Origin: Clostridia bacterium | GTDB lineage: Bacteria > Bacillota > Clostridia > Christensenellales > Borkfalkiaceae | Length of the DNA: 64,000 nt | Direction: 5' to 3' | Assembly: GCA_017407325.1 (NCBI GenBank) | Contig: JAFQWV010000022.1 | Coordinates: forward strand, 62,001-126,000 | Shown: positions 50,330 to 58,951 of the stretch, piece after piece | Position numbering within the stretch: position 1 is the first letter of the stretch | Layout of the letters: every line of letters starts with the position of its first letter | Translations under genes and position numbers: made by a program | Notes under the pieces: generated by a model | What the model saw: the letters and a program-made list of their open reading frames with translations, nothing else | What the model was told of the DNA's origin: nothing | The model's database searches: none

Positions 50330-52834
50330 TTAGTTTGCTGGAGTGTGGGTGAATACTAATTCGTCAATACCTGCGCCACGACTACTTGAGCCTGTAACTG
50401 CTTCAATCTTAATTTGACCAGATAAACCAGTGCCAGAATAAGTAATCTTTCTTGTATTATCGAATCCAGATGAAGACGTTTTATAACTACCGGCAAGAGT
50501 AGAGCCAATATATAGATTAAATTGAACACCACCGCCACCAGAACTCATTACATAAACTGAAAGACTTGTTATATTATTATAACTTGCGTCTGTAGTAAAT
50601 GTAATAGTAGTATTCTTGTAGTTTGTACTTGTTTGCCAGCCCTTTCCGTTTTTGCTACTTCCGAATTTCATTGCAACGCTAGACGTAATACCTTCGTTAG
50701 TGTTTTCAAAACTCATTGTAGTTGTTACAGGTTCAGCAGGTTTTAATGCTTCGCATGCTGCTTTCCAAGTAGCAATATTAGTTGCGACTGTAGCGTCGGT
50801 AATAAGCGCTTTTTGATCGGTTGTCAATGCTTCGTAAGCAGCGATAGTTGCTTCGAAAGACGCTCTGTTTGTTTCAGATACGGTTCCAAGAGCAACGCAA
50901 GCATTGTATTGAGTCATAAATGCGCTAACTGCTTGTTGGTCAGCGGCAAGTTTAACTGCTGCTTCGTATTGAGTCTTATATCCGTCGAGTGTTGCTTTAG
51001 CAGTTGCTGCGTTAGCAGTATGAGTTGCAGGGATAGCGTTGTATGCTGTGTATGCAGCGTCGATTGCTGTTTTACTGTCAACCGTGATAGGTGTTGCAAT
51101 TGCTGATACTGCGTTTTCAAATGCAGTTACGTAAGAAACTGCAACGAGTTCGTCGTATTGAGCCTTAGCGCTATCTAAAGTAGCCTTTTCAGTAGCAACT
51201 TGTGAGTTATGAGTTGCAGGGATAGCGTCGTATGCTACGTATGCTGCGTCGATTGCATCTTTGCAAGTTTGAGTGTATTCAACAGTTCCGATTGCTGTTA
51301 CTGCATTTCTAAATTCAGTAATCTTTTCTTGAGCAGCGGCTTCTGCAGCCTTGAATTCTTCAACTTTTGCTTTTGCAGAAGTTAATACTGCATAGTTAGA
51401 AACGAGTGCTTGATTTTCAGGGCTTAATGCAGAGTAATTTGTTTCGATACCGTTAATTTCAGTTTCTTTAGCAAGATAGTTATCTACTGTGATTTCACCG
51501 ATAGCGTTAATTGACGTCATAACGTCTTGAACTTCTTGCGGTAAAGTTGCAAGTTCAGCATCTAAATAAGCTTGTTTTTTAGCCTCAAGTTCAGCTTTTT
51601 CAGTAGCAACTTGAGATTGGTGAGTTGTAGGAACTAAAGCATAAGCAGCGTCTGCAGCGTCAAGTAATGCTTTGCATTCAGGGGTGAAAGAAACTTCGCC
51701 GATAGCGGTTACTGCGTTTTTAAATGCAGTAACTTTTTCTTGAGCAGCGGCTTCAGCTTCAGCAGCTGCCTTAAATTCGTTAATAGCAGCTCTTGCAGAA
51801 GTTAACTTAGCATAGTTAGTTACAAGTGCTTGGTTGCCTGCGCCAAGTGCTGTGTATGCACTTTCAGCTGCAGCAACTTCTGTTTCTTTTGCTACGTAGT
51901 TGTCAACCGTAATAGTTCCGATTGCGTCGATTTGTGCAATTAAAGCAGTAACTTCAGCAGGAACGGTAGGTTCTGGATTAACAGGAGAAGATTCGCCTTT
52001 AATAATATCTACTTGACGACCGTCGCCACCACATACCCACCAAACTTTAACGTCAGCAGCGTCGGTGGTGGTGAATTCGATTGCGTTAGTCATAACGCCT
52101 GAAACAGCTTGAGTTTTTCCACCGAAGTTAATTCTTTTCGTTCCACTAAAACCGTCGCTAAAAGTTTTTGCACTTGCGTCAATTTTTGTTTTTCCTGAAG
52201 AACACAAAAGTGAGAAGTAGTTATTCGTTCCACAAGCAATTTTTTCGCCGTTTTGTTTAGTTGGCGTAGTGCCGTCTGCTTCAAACGGATCAAAAGCAGT
52301 CATATCACTTGCGTTTAAAACGTAAGTAGTTGAACCTTGAGTAACTTCTACTTTGAAGATGTAGTTGCTTCCAGAATTGCTACCTAAATAGTATAAACCT
52401 GCGCTACCAACTCTTAAAGACGAAACGTATAAAGAGTTTTTAACTGAAGTTTCGGTGGTAGACAAAATTTCTCCAGAAGGTGTAGGAGTTGGGTTTTCTG
52501 GTGTAGGATCTTGAGAGCTTGTAGGTTCTTGTGTAGAGCTTGTAGGCTCTTGTGTAGAGCTTGTAGGTTCTTGTGAAGAACTTGTAGGCTCTTGTGTAGA
52601 ACTTGTAGGCTCTTGTGTAGAACTTGTAGGCTCTTGAACAGAATTTTCAGGTTTTTCAGTTGAAGGTGCAGAACTTGAATTTTCTATAGTTGAAGAATTC
52701 GTGTTCTTAGAACTTCTTTGAATTAAGCTTTGAGGCGGTGTTACTGTTGAGCTGGGTTCTTTACCGCATGCGGTTAACGCAAGAACGGATATGGAAAGAA
52801 CGGCAAACATTAACAATGCAATAATTTTTTTCAT
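50330..52834 (-). CDS. Large repeat surface lipoprotein
   Basis: The 834-residue protein has lipobox LALTAC and a Ser/Thr/Pro/Glu stalk with six QEPTSS units. A beta domain (about 135-285) is like the C-terminal domain of the 3-6.6 kb lipoproteins. About six helical repeats of two alternating kinds follow (TITVDNYVAKETEVAAAESAY with NQALVTNYAKLTSA, and FTPECKALLDAADAAYALVP). A C-terminal beta domain begins at about 710 (TMSFENTNEGITSSVAMKFG). The ATG at 52834 follows AAAGGAG; an upstream in-frame ATG adds nine residues without a signal-peptide fit. Probable surface stalk/adhesin or carbohydrate-binding protein. Confidence 0.72.
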   Translation of the reverse strand: MKKIIALLMFAVLSISVLALTACGKEPSSTVTPPQSLIQRSSKNTNSSTIENSSSAPSTEKPENSVQEPTSSTQEPTSSTQEPTSSSQEPTSSTQEPTSSTQEPTSSQDPTPENPTPTPSGEILSTTETSVKNSLYVSSLRVGSAGLYYLGSNSGSNYIFKVEVTQGSTTYVLNASDMTAFDPFEADGTTPTKQNGEKIACGTNNYFSLLCSSGKTKIDASAKTFSDGFSGTKRINFGGKTQAVSGVMTNAIEFTTTDAADVKVWWVCGGDGRQVDIIKGESSPVNPEPTVPAEVTALIAQIDAIGTITVDNYVAKETEVAAAESAYTALGAGNQALVTNYAKLTSARAAINEFKAAAEAEAAAQEKVTAFKNAVTAIGEVSFTPECKALLDAADAAYALVPTTHQSQVATEKAELEAKKQAYLDAELATLPQEVQDVMTSINAIGEITVDNYLAKETEINGIETNYSALSPENQALVSNYAVLTSAKAKVEEFKAAEAAAQEKITEFRNAVTAIGTVEYTQTCKDAIDAAYVAYDAIPATHNSQVATEKATLDSAKAQYDELVAVSYVTAFENAVSAIATPITVDSKTAIDAAYTAYNAIPATHTANAATAKATLDGYKTQYEAAVKLAADQQAVSAFMTQYNACVALGTVSETNRASFEATIAAYEALTTDQKALITDATVATNIATWKAACEALKPAEPVTTTMSFENTNEGITSSVAMKFGSSKNGKGWQTSTNYKNTTITFTTDASYNNITSLSVYVMSSGGGGVQFNLYIGSTLAGSYKTSSSGFDNTRKITYSGTGLSGQIKIEAVTGSSSRGAGIDELVFTHTPAN
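52514..52635. repeat. 21-bp tandem repeat inside the lipoprotein stalk
   Basis: Nearly six copies of a 21-bp unit encode QEPTSST/S. Units differ by single bases (GGCTCT/GGTTCT, GTAGAG/GAAGAA), so copy number could change by slippage without losing frame. Confidence 0.8.
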
Positions 52835-52935
52835 TCTTTTCTCCTTTTTTAATAAATGCACTGAAGTTCGGGTTCAATGCAAAAACGTTACCTTTTATTA
52901 TATATTGCATTTCGCGTTTTTTCAGCAAAATACGC

Positions 52936-52976
52936 ATTATATAAATTATTATATATTTGTCAACGCGCGTTGTCAA
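52936..52976 (-). promoter_or_regulatory. Overlapping tandem promoters for the repeat lipoprotein
   Basis: On the minus strand, two TTGACA boxes (52971-52976 and 52958-52963) each have a TATAAT, at 52948-52953 (17-nt spacer) and 52936-52941 (16-nt spacer). The leader to the ATG is about 95 nt with no other structure noted. Confidence 0.75.
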
Positions 52977-53045
52977 TACTTTCTCTAAATTGTGCCGAAT
53001 AATTAAAAAATAAACTAAATAATATATCCGTAATTTATATATTAA

Positions 53046-53558
53046 CTACATTATTTTACATAAAAAACAGGCAAAAACGCTTGAAAGGAAGGTGCAAAAC
53101 AGTGAAATTGCAATAGGTTTTGCAAGTTTTTTTGTTTTACAAAGTGAAAAATAAACACCTGCTATGTAAAAAGTTGTTTCGCTTGAACCAAAAACGACTG
53201 ATGCGCAGCGTGATATAAAGCTATCAACCCCGTAATCGGTGTAAATTTTATCAAGAAGCGCTAAACTTCCACTTCCTGAAAATGGCTTTAAAATGATAAG
53301 TGGCATAATCTCGCTAGGTACGCCTAAAAAGGATAAAACAGGCGATAATACGTTAATTAACCGTTCTATAAGCCCACTTTCTTCTAATAAGTTGACTATT
53401 ATGAGTATTGCGCAGATATACGGAAATATATCAAAAATAAGCTTAAACGCTTTTTTTGCACCAAGAGTAAAGGTTTCGTAAACGCTAATTTTTTTTACTG
53501 ATGCAAAAATAAAAAGTGCTATTATTAGTATGGGAATAATTATTGCAAATATTTTCAT
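53046..53558 (-). CDS. spmB: Spore maturation protein B (nucleoside-recognition/Gate domain)
   Basis: The 170-residue integral membrane protein has about four helices and family motifs GAKKAFKLIFDIFPYI, LKPFSGSGSLALLDKIY and VFGSSETTFYIAGVYF. In Bacillus and Clostridium, SpmA/SpmB affect spore core dehydration; some related proteins occur in non-sporulating bacteria. It overlaps spmA by 4 nt. Confidence 0.9.
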   Translation of the reverse strand: MKIFAIIIPILIIALFIFASVKKISVYETFTLGAKKAFKLIFDIFPYICAILIIVNLLEESGLIERLINVLSPVLSFLGVPSEIMPLIILKPFSGSGSLALLDKIYTDYGVDSFISRCASVVFGSSETTFYIAGVYFSLCKTKKLAKPIAISLFCTFLSSVFACFLCKIM

Positions 53559-54097
53559 TTCTTTATAAAAATTTTAACTAAAACAATTCCGAGCACGGTC
53601 GAAAACAGGGTTGAAATAAGCGACGGTAAAATTATTGACGACGGGAAAGCCGAGCCGTGAGATGCTCTAAGTGCAATAACAGACGTAGGTAAAAGCTGTA
53701 TTGAAGTTGCAGATAGCACGAAAAGCATAGATTTTGCGTATTCGTTTTTATCGTTATCAAACGCAGTGCACGCGCTTATTGCTAGTGGTGTTGCAACTCC
53801 GCTTAATCCTAGAAAGTTTGCCGTAACGCTTACGCAAGTTGCGGTTTCTGCGCTTTTCATATCACCAAATAATGCTTTTAACGGTTTTTTTAAAAACCTT
53901 GACAGTTTTTCGGTTATTCCACTTTTTTCCATAATTTCAAAAATACCAAGCCACACCGCGTATAGTGCTAAAAGCGAAATTGATAGTTCTACTGCGCTCG
54001 TTGCGCCGTTTTGCATTGCTAAAACAAGTTTGTCCGCATCTTTAACCGTTAAAATTAGCGCGGAAATACAAAATGAAAAGATAAAAATTGCATTCAT
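53555..54097 (-). CDS. spmA: Spore maturation protein A
   Basis: The 180-residue membrane protein carries the SpmA motifs LLALYAVWLGIFEIMEKSGI, VSVTANFLGLSGVATPLAI and LSATSIQLLPTSVIALRA. It forms a two-gene unit with spmB, the usual order. This pair is the clearest hint of sporulation ancestry in the window, since no other known spore gene is certain. Confidence 0.9.
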   Translation of the reverse strand: MNAIFIFSFCISALILTVKDADKLVLAMQNGATSAVELSISLLALYAVWLGIFEIMEKSGITEKLSRFLKKPLKALFGDMKSAETATCVSVTANFLGLSGVATPLAISACTAFDNDKNEYAKSMLFVLSATSIQLLPTSVIALRASHGSAFPSSIILPSLISTLFSTVLGIVLVKIFIKK

Positions 54098-54131
54098 ACG
54101 ATAAATGTATGATTTTTAGTCGGTTATTATG

Positions 54132-54160
54132 TTTACAATTTGTTAATTTTGTTTTATAAT
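54132..54160 (+). promoter_or_regulatory. Promoter of the metG operon
   Basis: TTTACA (54132-54137), a 17-nt spacer and a perfect TATAAT (54155-54160). The short leader excludes a T-box or S-box. Confidence 0.8.
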
Positions 54161-54195
54161 ATACGTATTATTTATCACTATCATAGAGGTGAAAT

Positions 54196-56175
54196 ATGGA
54201 AAAGAAGAATTTTTATATTACTACACCAATCTACTATCCGAGCGGAAATTGGCATATCGGAACTTGCTATACGACCGTAGTATGTGACGCTATAGCTCGA
54301 TTTAAACGCATGTCTGGATACGACGTATTCTTTTTGACAGGTACTGACGAGCACGGTCAAAAGATAGAAGAAAAGGCAAAAGAACAAGGGAAAACGCCTA
54401 TCGAATTTATCGATCCTATCGTTGACGGTTTAAAAGCAATTTGGGCAAAACTCGGCATTTCTTACGACCGTTTTATAAGAACTACCGACGCTGATCATAT
54501 TAAATGCGTTCAAAAAATCTTTAAAACTCTTTACGAAAAGGGCGATATTTATAAATCTGAATACGAAGGCTGGTACTGCACGCCTTGCGAATCTTTCTGG
54601 ACTGAAGGTCAATTAAAAGACGGAAAATGTCCAGACTGCGGTAGAGAAGTTCATCTTGAAAAAGAAGAAAGCTATTTCTTCCGTCTTTCTAAATACGCTG
54701 ATAGACTTAGAAAGTTGTTTAACGACAACCCTGAGTTTTTGCAACCAAAGTCAAGAGTTAACGAAATGATTAACAACTTTATCGACGCAGGTCTTCAAGA
54801 CTTGTGCGTTTCAAGAACGTCGATAAAGTGGGGCATCCCGGTTGATTTTGATCCAAATCACGTCGTTTACGTTTGGGTGGACGCTCTCCCGAACTATATA
54901 TCTGCACTCGGTTACGGTGCAGAAGACAGTTCGCTTTTTGATAAATTCTGGCCATGTGACTTGCATATGACGGGTAAAGAAATCGTTCGTTTCCACACTT
55001 TAATTTGGCCTGCAATCTTAATGGCGCTCGACCTTCCTGTTCCTAAACGCGTTTACGGTCACGGATGGCTACTTATCGGTGGAGATAAACTTTCGAAGAG
55101 TAAAGGTGACAAAATTTCAACCGAACTTACCGACCCTAACGAGATTATCGAACGTTACGGTAGCGATGCGTTAAGATATTTCTTGCTTCGCGAAATTCCG
55201 TTTGGCAACGACGGTATTTATACTAACGAAATACTCCTTCACAGAATTAACAGCGACCTGGCAAACGACTTAGGTAACCTGGTTTCAAGAACTACCGCAA
55301 TGATTAATCAATATTTTGGTGGAATTTTACCAAGCCCAATCGAAGCTGGCGAATTTGACGACGACTTAATTAATATTGCAAAAAATGCGTATAAAAATGC
55401 AAGTTTGGCAATAGACGAAATAAACGTTCCTAAAGCGCTTGGCGAGATATTCAAGCTTATCGGAAGGGCAAATAAATACATTGACGAAACCACGCCTTGG
55501 ATATTAGCAAAAGACGAATCTAAAAAAGCAAGACTTGGAACGGTTTTATACAACCTAGCAGAGTCAATCAGAATTTCTGCAACGCTACTTCTTCCGTTTA
55601 TTCCAAACGCACCTGTTAAAATTTTAAAGTGTTTTGGTATTGACGCAGAAAAACTTTTAAACTTTGATTCGGTTGAAACCTTCGGCGTGTTAAAAGCTGG
55701 TATAAGCGTTGAAAAATGCGCGCCAATTTTCCCAAGAATTGACGTTAAAAAAGAGCTTAAAGAAATTGACGATATGATGATTAAACGTCACAAAGAAAAA
55801 GAAAAGGAATTAAAGAAAATGGCAAATAACACGGTTATTGAAGAAAAAGCACCAGAAATTACTATTGACGACTTTGCAAAAGTTGAATTAAAGGTCGCAA
55901 AAGTTTTAACCTGCGAGGAAGTTAAAGGCTCTAAAAAATTATTAAAGCTAACGCTAAGTTTAGGCGACGAAGAAAGAACTGTTGCTAGTGGTATTAAAGA
56001 ATATTATAAGTGTGAAGATTTGGTCGGTAAAAAGGTTGTTCTAGTTTCAAACCTTAAAAAGGCAAAGCTTTGCGGAGTGGAAAGTCAAGGTATGATTTTA
56101 TGCGCTGAAAAAGACGGTAAAGTCGTTATCGTTTCACCGTCTCAAGATATGCCTGAAGGCTCTATCGTAAGATAA
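54196..56175 (+). CDS. metG: Methionyl-tRNA synthetase
   Basis: The 659-residue class I synthetase has the HIGH equivalent in SGNWHIGTCYTT, zinc cysteines in YCTPCESFW and CPDCGREV, KMSKS-like LSKSKGDKIS and an anticodon-binding helical domain. A C-terminal OB-fold tRNA-binding domain (about 555-659, VELKVAKVLTCEEVKGSKKL) supports dimerisation. The linker before that domain contains the same AATAACACGGTTATT palindrome found in three terminators (55825-55839, coding NNTVI). A one-base overlap joins tatD. Confidence 0.96.
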   Translation: MEKKNFYITTPIYYPSGNWHIGTCYTTVVCDAIARFKRMSGYDVFFLTGTDEHGQKIEEKAKEQGKTPIEFIDPIVDGLKAIWAKLGISYDRFIRTTDADHIKCVQKIFKTLYEKGDIYKSEYEGWYCTPCESFWTEGQLKDGKCPDCGREVHLEKEESYFFRLSKYADRLRKLFNDNPEFLQPKSRVNEMINNFIDAGLQDLCVSRTSIKWGIPVDFDPNHVVYVWVDALPNYISALGYGAEDSSLFDKFWPCDLHMTGKEIVRFHTLIWPAILMALDLPVPKRVYGHGWLLIGGDKLSKSKGDKISTELTDPNEIIERYGSDALRYFLLREIPFGNDGIYTNEILLHRINSDLANDLGNLVSRTTAMINQYFGGILPSPIEAGEFDDDLINIAKNAYKNASLAIDEINVPKALGEIFKLIGRANKYIDETTPWILAKDESKKARLGTVLYNLAESIRISATLLLPFIPNAPVKILKCFGIDAEKLLNFDSVETFGVLKAGISVEKCAPIFPRIDVKKELKEIDDMMIKRHKEKEKELKKMANNTVIEEKAPEITIDDFAKVELKVAKVLTCEEVKGSKKLLKLTLSLGDEERTVASGIKEYYKCEDLVGKKVVLVSNLKKAKLCGVESQGMILCAEKDGKVVIVSPSQDMPEGSIVR

Positions 56176-56945
56176 TGCTTATTGATATTCACGCGCACCT
56201 TACGGATAAACGTTACGGTGGTGACACTCAAAAACTTGTGAATAATTTTTCACAAAAAAGGGTGGGGCTCGTTGTTGATGCTGGGTACGATTTGCGCTCG
56301 TCGTCGCTGGCGTATGAAAATGCGAAAAAGTATACTCAAATTTACGCAACGCTCGGCGTTCATCCTGAAAAGCCGTACGAGTACGACGGTAGTTTTGAAA
56401 AATTCTTGATTGAAAAGTCGGAAAGTGAAAAAGTTATCGCGATAGGCGAAATCGGGCTTGATTACCACTACGATGGATACGACAAGAATTTGCAAAGAGA
56501 AGTGTTCGAAAAGCAAATTACTCTTGCAGATAAATTGAAACTGCCGATAGTCGTGCACTCTCGCGATTGCTCTAGCGATATGCTGAGCGTTTTGACGGAT
56601 AATAAAAAATATCTCAATAACGGCTTTTTAATGCACTGCTACTCCGAAAGCAAAGAAACTGCCAAAAAATATTTAGACCTTGGTGCGTACTTTTCGTTTG
56701 GTGGAGTTATTACTTTTAAAAATTCTAAAAAGGATGAGATTGTAAAATCTATTCCGCTTGATAGGATATTGACAGAAACTGATTGTCCGTATCTAACACC
56801 GCATCCACATAGGGGCGAGACGAACTATCCTGAAATGGTTGAGCTTGTTTACGCTAAACTTTGTGATATTTTTAATATTGATTTAGAAAGTTTAGAAAAG
56901 GTTATTGAAAGTAACGCAAAAACGTTGTTTAAAAAGTTAAAATAA
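56175..56945 (+). CDS. tatD: TatD-family metal-dependent DNase/hydrolase
   Basis: The 256-residue TIM-barrel hydrolase has LIDIHAHLTDKRY, LGVHPEKPYEY, AIGEIGLDYHY, VHSRDC, MHCYSES and TETDCPYLTPHP, the full TatD metal site. The metG-tatD-rsmA order is a common Firmicute arrangement. Start TAATG overlaps the metG stop. Confidence 0.92.
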   Translation: MLIDIHAHLTDKRYGGDTQKLVNNFSQKRVGLVVDAGYDLRSSSLAYENAKKYTQIYATLGVHPEKPYEYDGSFEKFLIEKSESEKVIAIGEIGLDYHYDGYDKNLQREVFEKQITLADKLKLPIVVHSRDCSSDMLSVLTDNKKYLNNGFLMHCYSESKETAKKYLDLGAYFSFGGVITFKNSKKDEIVKSIPLDRILTETDCPYLTPHPHRGETNYPEMVELVYAKLCDIFNIDLESLEKVIESNAKTLFKKLK

Positions 56946-56950
56946 AGCAA

Positions 56951-56984
56951 GCGGTCGCAATTTTGCGACCGCAAGCCTTCTTTT
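56951..56984 (+). terminator. Terminator after tatD
   Basis: A 9-bp GC-rich stem, GCGGTCGCA with TGCGACCGC, is followed by AAGCC and a T-rich tail. It separates metG-tatD from rsmA. Confidence 0.7.
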
Positions 56985-56985
56985 G

Positions 56986-57131
56986 TTACCTAATCCTAAG
57001 TTTGAAAAATATAAGAAAAAACTTAAAACTAAATTTTAAATCTATTCTTAAAAAAGTGTAAATTCTTTAAATGAAACTTGGCTAGGTAATAGTATTATGT
57101 GCCTATATAGCGCGATTATTCGCGTTTTTTT
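56986..57131 (+). promoter_or_regulatory. Structured leader of rsmA (inverted repeat plus terminator-like hairpin)
   Basis: A distant inverted repeat pairs TTACCTA/AAGTTT (56986-57003) with AAACTT/TAGGTAA (57074-57089). A short CGCGA-ttat-TCGCG hairpin with seven T (57112-57131) ends nine bases before the rsmA ATG. The right arm contains AGGT, the only ribosome-site-like bases ahead of the mini-ORF at 57097. The layout resembles an attenuator but the trigger is unknown. Confidence 0.45.
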
Positions 57132-57144
57132 AAAATTATTATGA
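57097..57144 (+). CDS. Possible 15-codon leader ORF coupled to rsmA
   Basis: An ATG at 57097 opens MCLYSAIIRVFLKLL and stops with TGA at 57142-57144, which overlaps the rsmA ATG as ATGA. rsmA itself has no Shine-Dalgarno, so coupling through this mini-ORF would explain its initiation. No amino-acid bias points to a sensed signal. It may be chance. Confidence 0.35.
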   Translation: MCLYSAIIRVFLKLL

Positions 57145-57977
57145 GTTTAAAAGAAATTATTATCAAAAACAATTTCAAATTTCAAAAGCGGTTTGGTCAA
57201 AACTTTATTTCTGATAAAAACCTGCTTTCTGCTATCGTTGAAAAATCTGACTTAAAAGAAACGGATACCGTTATTGAAATAGGTGTCGGTGGTGCAACGC
57301 TTACTCGCGCAATCGCAGAGAAGGTCAAAAAGGTTTACGGCTATGAGATTGATAAAAACTTAGTAGGCGTTATAAGCGAAAGCCTTGCAGGGGTAGAAAA
57401 CGCCGAAGTCATTTTCAAAGATTTTATGAAAGAGAAAATTTCCGATATCGAAAAGATGGTCGGGGGAAATTTCTCGGTCGTTGCTAATTTGCCATACTAT
57501 ATCACCACGCCGATAATTATGAAACTCATTGAAGAGTCTACTTTGTGCGAAAAGATTGTGGTAATGGTTCAAGAAGAAGTCGCGCTCAGACTTTGCGCAA
57601 AGGAAAATACTCCTGACTACGGAAGTATAACGGCGTCTATTGACGCTGTCGCAAATTCAAAAATAATAATGCGCGTGTCGCGCGATATGTTCTATCCTAA
57701 ACCGAACGTTGACTCGGCGGTGGTCAGAATTGATATTGACAAGAATAAATATCAAATAGACGATATAAACGCATATAGAAAGGCGGTCAAGCTCGCGTTC
57801 TCGTCAAGGCGCAAAACGCTTGCTAACAACCTTATAAACGGACTAAAGATAACAAGGGTGCAGGCAGAAGATGCTTTAACTAAAGCGGGGATTGACGTCG
57901 CTTGCCGTGGCGAAACGTTATCTACTCAAAGCTTTATAGATTTAACTAGTGCGTTAAAAGAAATGAATTTAATTTAA
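57141..57977 (+). CDS. rsmA: 16S rRNA dimethyladenosine transferase
   Basis: The 278-residue enzyme dimethylates A1518/A1519 of 16S rRNA. It has KRFGQNFISDKNLLSAIV, SAM motif EIGVGGATLTRAIAEK, acidic GYEIDKN, catalytic NLPYYITTPIIM and the C-terminal RNA-binding domain (SSRRKTLANNLI). No ribosome site is visible before the ATG; see the mini-ORF and leader structure upstream. Confidence 0.95.
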   Translation: MSLKEIIIKNNFKFQKRFGQNFISDKNLLSAIVEKSDLKETDTVIEIGVGGATLTRAIAEKVKKVYGYEIDKNLVGVISESLAGVENAEVIFKDFMKEKISDIEKMVGGNFSVVANLPYYITTPIIMKLIEESTLCEKIVVMVQEEVALRLCAKENTPDYGSITASIDAVANSKIIMRVSRDMFYPKPNVDSAVVRIDIDKNKYQIDDINAYRKAVKLAFSSRRKTLANNLINGLKITRVQAEDALTKAGIDVACRGETLSTQSFIDLTSALKEMNLI

Positions 57978-57982
57978 TAAAG

Positions 57983-58016
57983 GTCGCAACCAAAATTTGT
58001 CGGGTTGCGACTTTTT
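57983..58016 (+). terminator. Terminator of rsmA
   Basis: A 9-bp stem, GTCGCAACC with GGTTGCGAC, an 11-nt loop and five T. Confidence 0.85.
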
Positions 58017-58082
58017 ATGTATCAAACTAGAAGGCGGTAGCATATATTATAGCGTAGACGAAAATCTGAAAAGGAGATAATT

Positions 58083-58730
58083 ATGTCATTTTTTACAAAT
58101 TTCAATCAAGACAGATGCCCGTGCAAAATCAGCGGAAATCCGCTTAACGGCATGACTGAAAAAGTGTGTGTAGAAGTGAATAAAGTTTTTGATGCGTGCA
58201 TAAAACAAACACAGGAAGAAGGCGTTATTTTACCGCTTACTAATAATAACCCCGTAGCGCCAGCGTTCCCATTAACCTTTATAAGCGCAAAAAGTTCTAC
58301 TACACGCGGAATAATCCAAGCCGTTCAAGTCGATAGATTAAGCGATAGGCCTAATATGGCGCGCGTGCAGGCTACGATAGCAATTCCTGTCGAAGTGTTG
58401 TATACCGACGCTAACGGCGTGCAAGGAATTGCTCAAAGCTCGGTAACGGTTTCACAAGACGTTATTTTATTCGTGCCAGAGCCTAGCGTAATTCCGTACG
58501 AAGTTGAAGCGGTAGTTTCGCTTATTTCAACCGAAGGCACGTACACTGACGTGAATACTTTTACGGTTACAAGCTGTATTACGGTAATACTTAAAATTGT
58601 AATGGAAGTGCAACTTTTAATTCCGAGTTACGGATATTGTAATATTCCACCGTGTCAGGAATATTCGCAAGAAGTGTGTGCAGGCTTTTTCGAACTGCCA
58701 CTGTTTCCAAACAATAACGACGATATCTAA
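58083..58730 (+). CDS. Cysteine-containing structural protein, possibly spore-coat-related; unknown
   Basis: The 215-residue soluble protein has no signal peptide. It has an N-terminal RCPCKISG motif, VCVEVNKVFDACIKQ, a beta-rich middle (VQATIAIPVEVLYTDANG, GIAQSSVTVSQDVILFVP) and a Cys-containing C terminus (GYCNIPPCQEYSQEVC). The layout recalls self-assembling coat-type proteins of Clostridia, but I cannot name a family. It has an AAAAGGAG site. A CATATATTA element at about 58041 loosely resembles a mother-cell sigma -10; that is weak evidence. Confidence 0.5.
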   Translation: MSFFTNFNQDRCPCKISGNPLNGMTEKVCVEVNKVFDACIKQTQEEGVILPLTNNNPVAPAFPLTFISAKSSTTRGIIQAVQVDRLSDRPNMARVQATIAIPVEVLYTDANGVQGIAQSSVTVSQDVILFVPEPSVIPYEVEAVVSLISTEGTYTDVNTFTVTSCITVILKIVMEVQLLIPSYGYCNIPPCQEYSQEVCAGFFELPLFPNNNDDI

Positions 58731-58747
58731 TGCTATACATAATTTAA

Positions 58748-58787
58748 CGCAATAATCGCGCTATAGCGCGATTATTGCGATTTTTTT
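58748..58787 (+). terminator. Strong intrinsic terminator
   Basis: A 14-bp perfect stem, CGCAATAATCGCGC with GCGCGATTATTGCG, a TATA loop and seven T. Its right half is nearly repeated in front of rsmA (57106-57131). Confidence 0.9.
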
Positions 58788-58885
58788 GTGTCGAAAAAGG
58801 GGAAGGTTTTATAAAAATCGAGTAAAAATTATGCAATTTTGGATACAATTATACAGTTTTCTTTTATTTATTTCATAAATAACCC

Positions 58886-58914
58886 TTGCCAAACCCTATT
58901 TTTTGTGATAGAAT
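58886..58914 (+). promoter_or_regulatory. Promoter of the exopolysaccharide operon
   Basis: TTGCCA (58886-58891), a 17-nt spacer and TAGAAT (58909-58914), 38 nt before the first gene. Confidence 0.65.
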
Positions 58915-58951
58915 ATATTAAGTTAATTGGGAGAAAAAACTTAGGAGAACT

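Noticed and set aside
50813-51120. Cys- and Ser-rich ORFs within the repeat lipoprotein gene
   Set aside because: They arise from the Ala/Glu/Lys codon repeats read in other frames and lack starts or domains.
58790-58890. Short hydrophobic ORF starting at about 58830 upstream of the EPS promoter
   Set aside because: It has no ribosome site and runs into the promoter region. Nothing else supports it.
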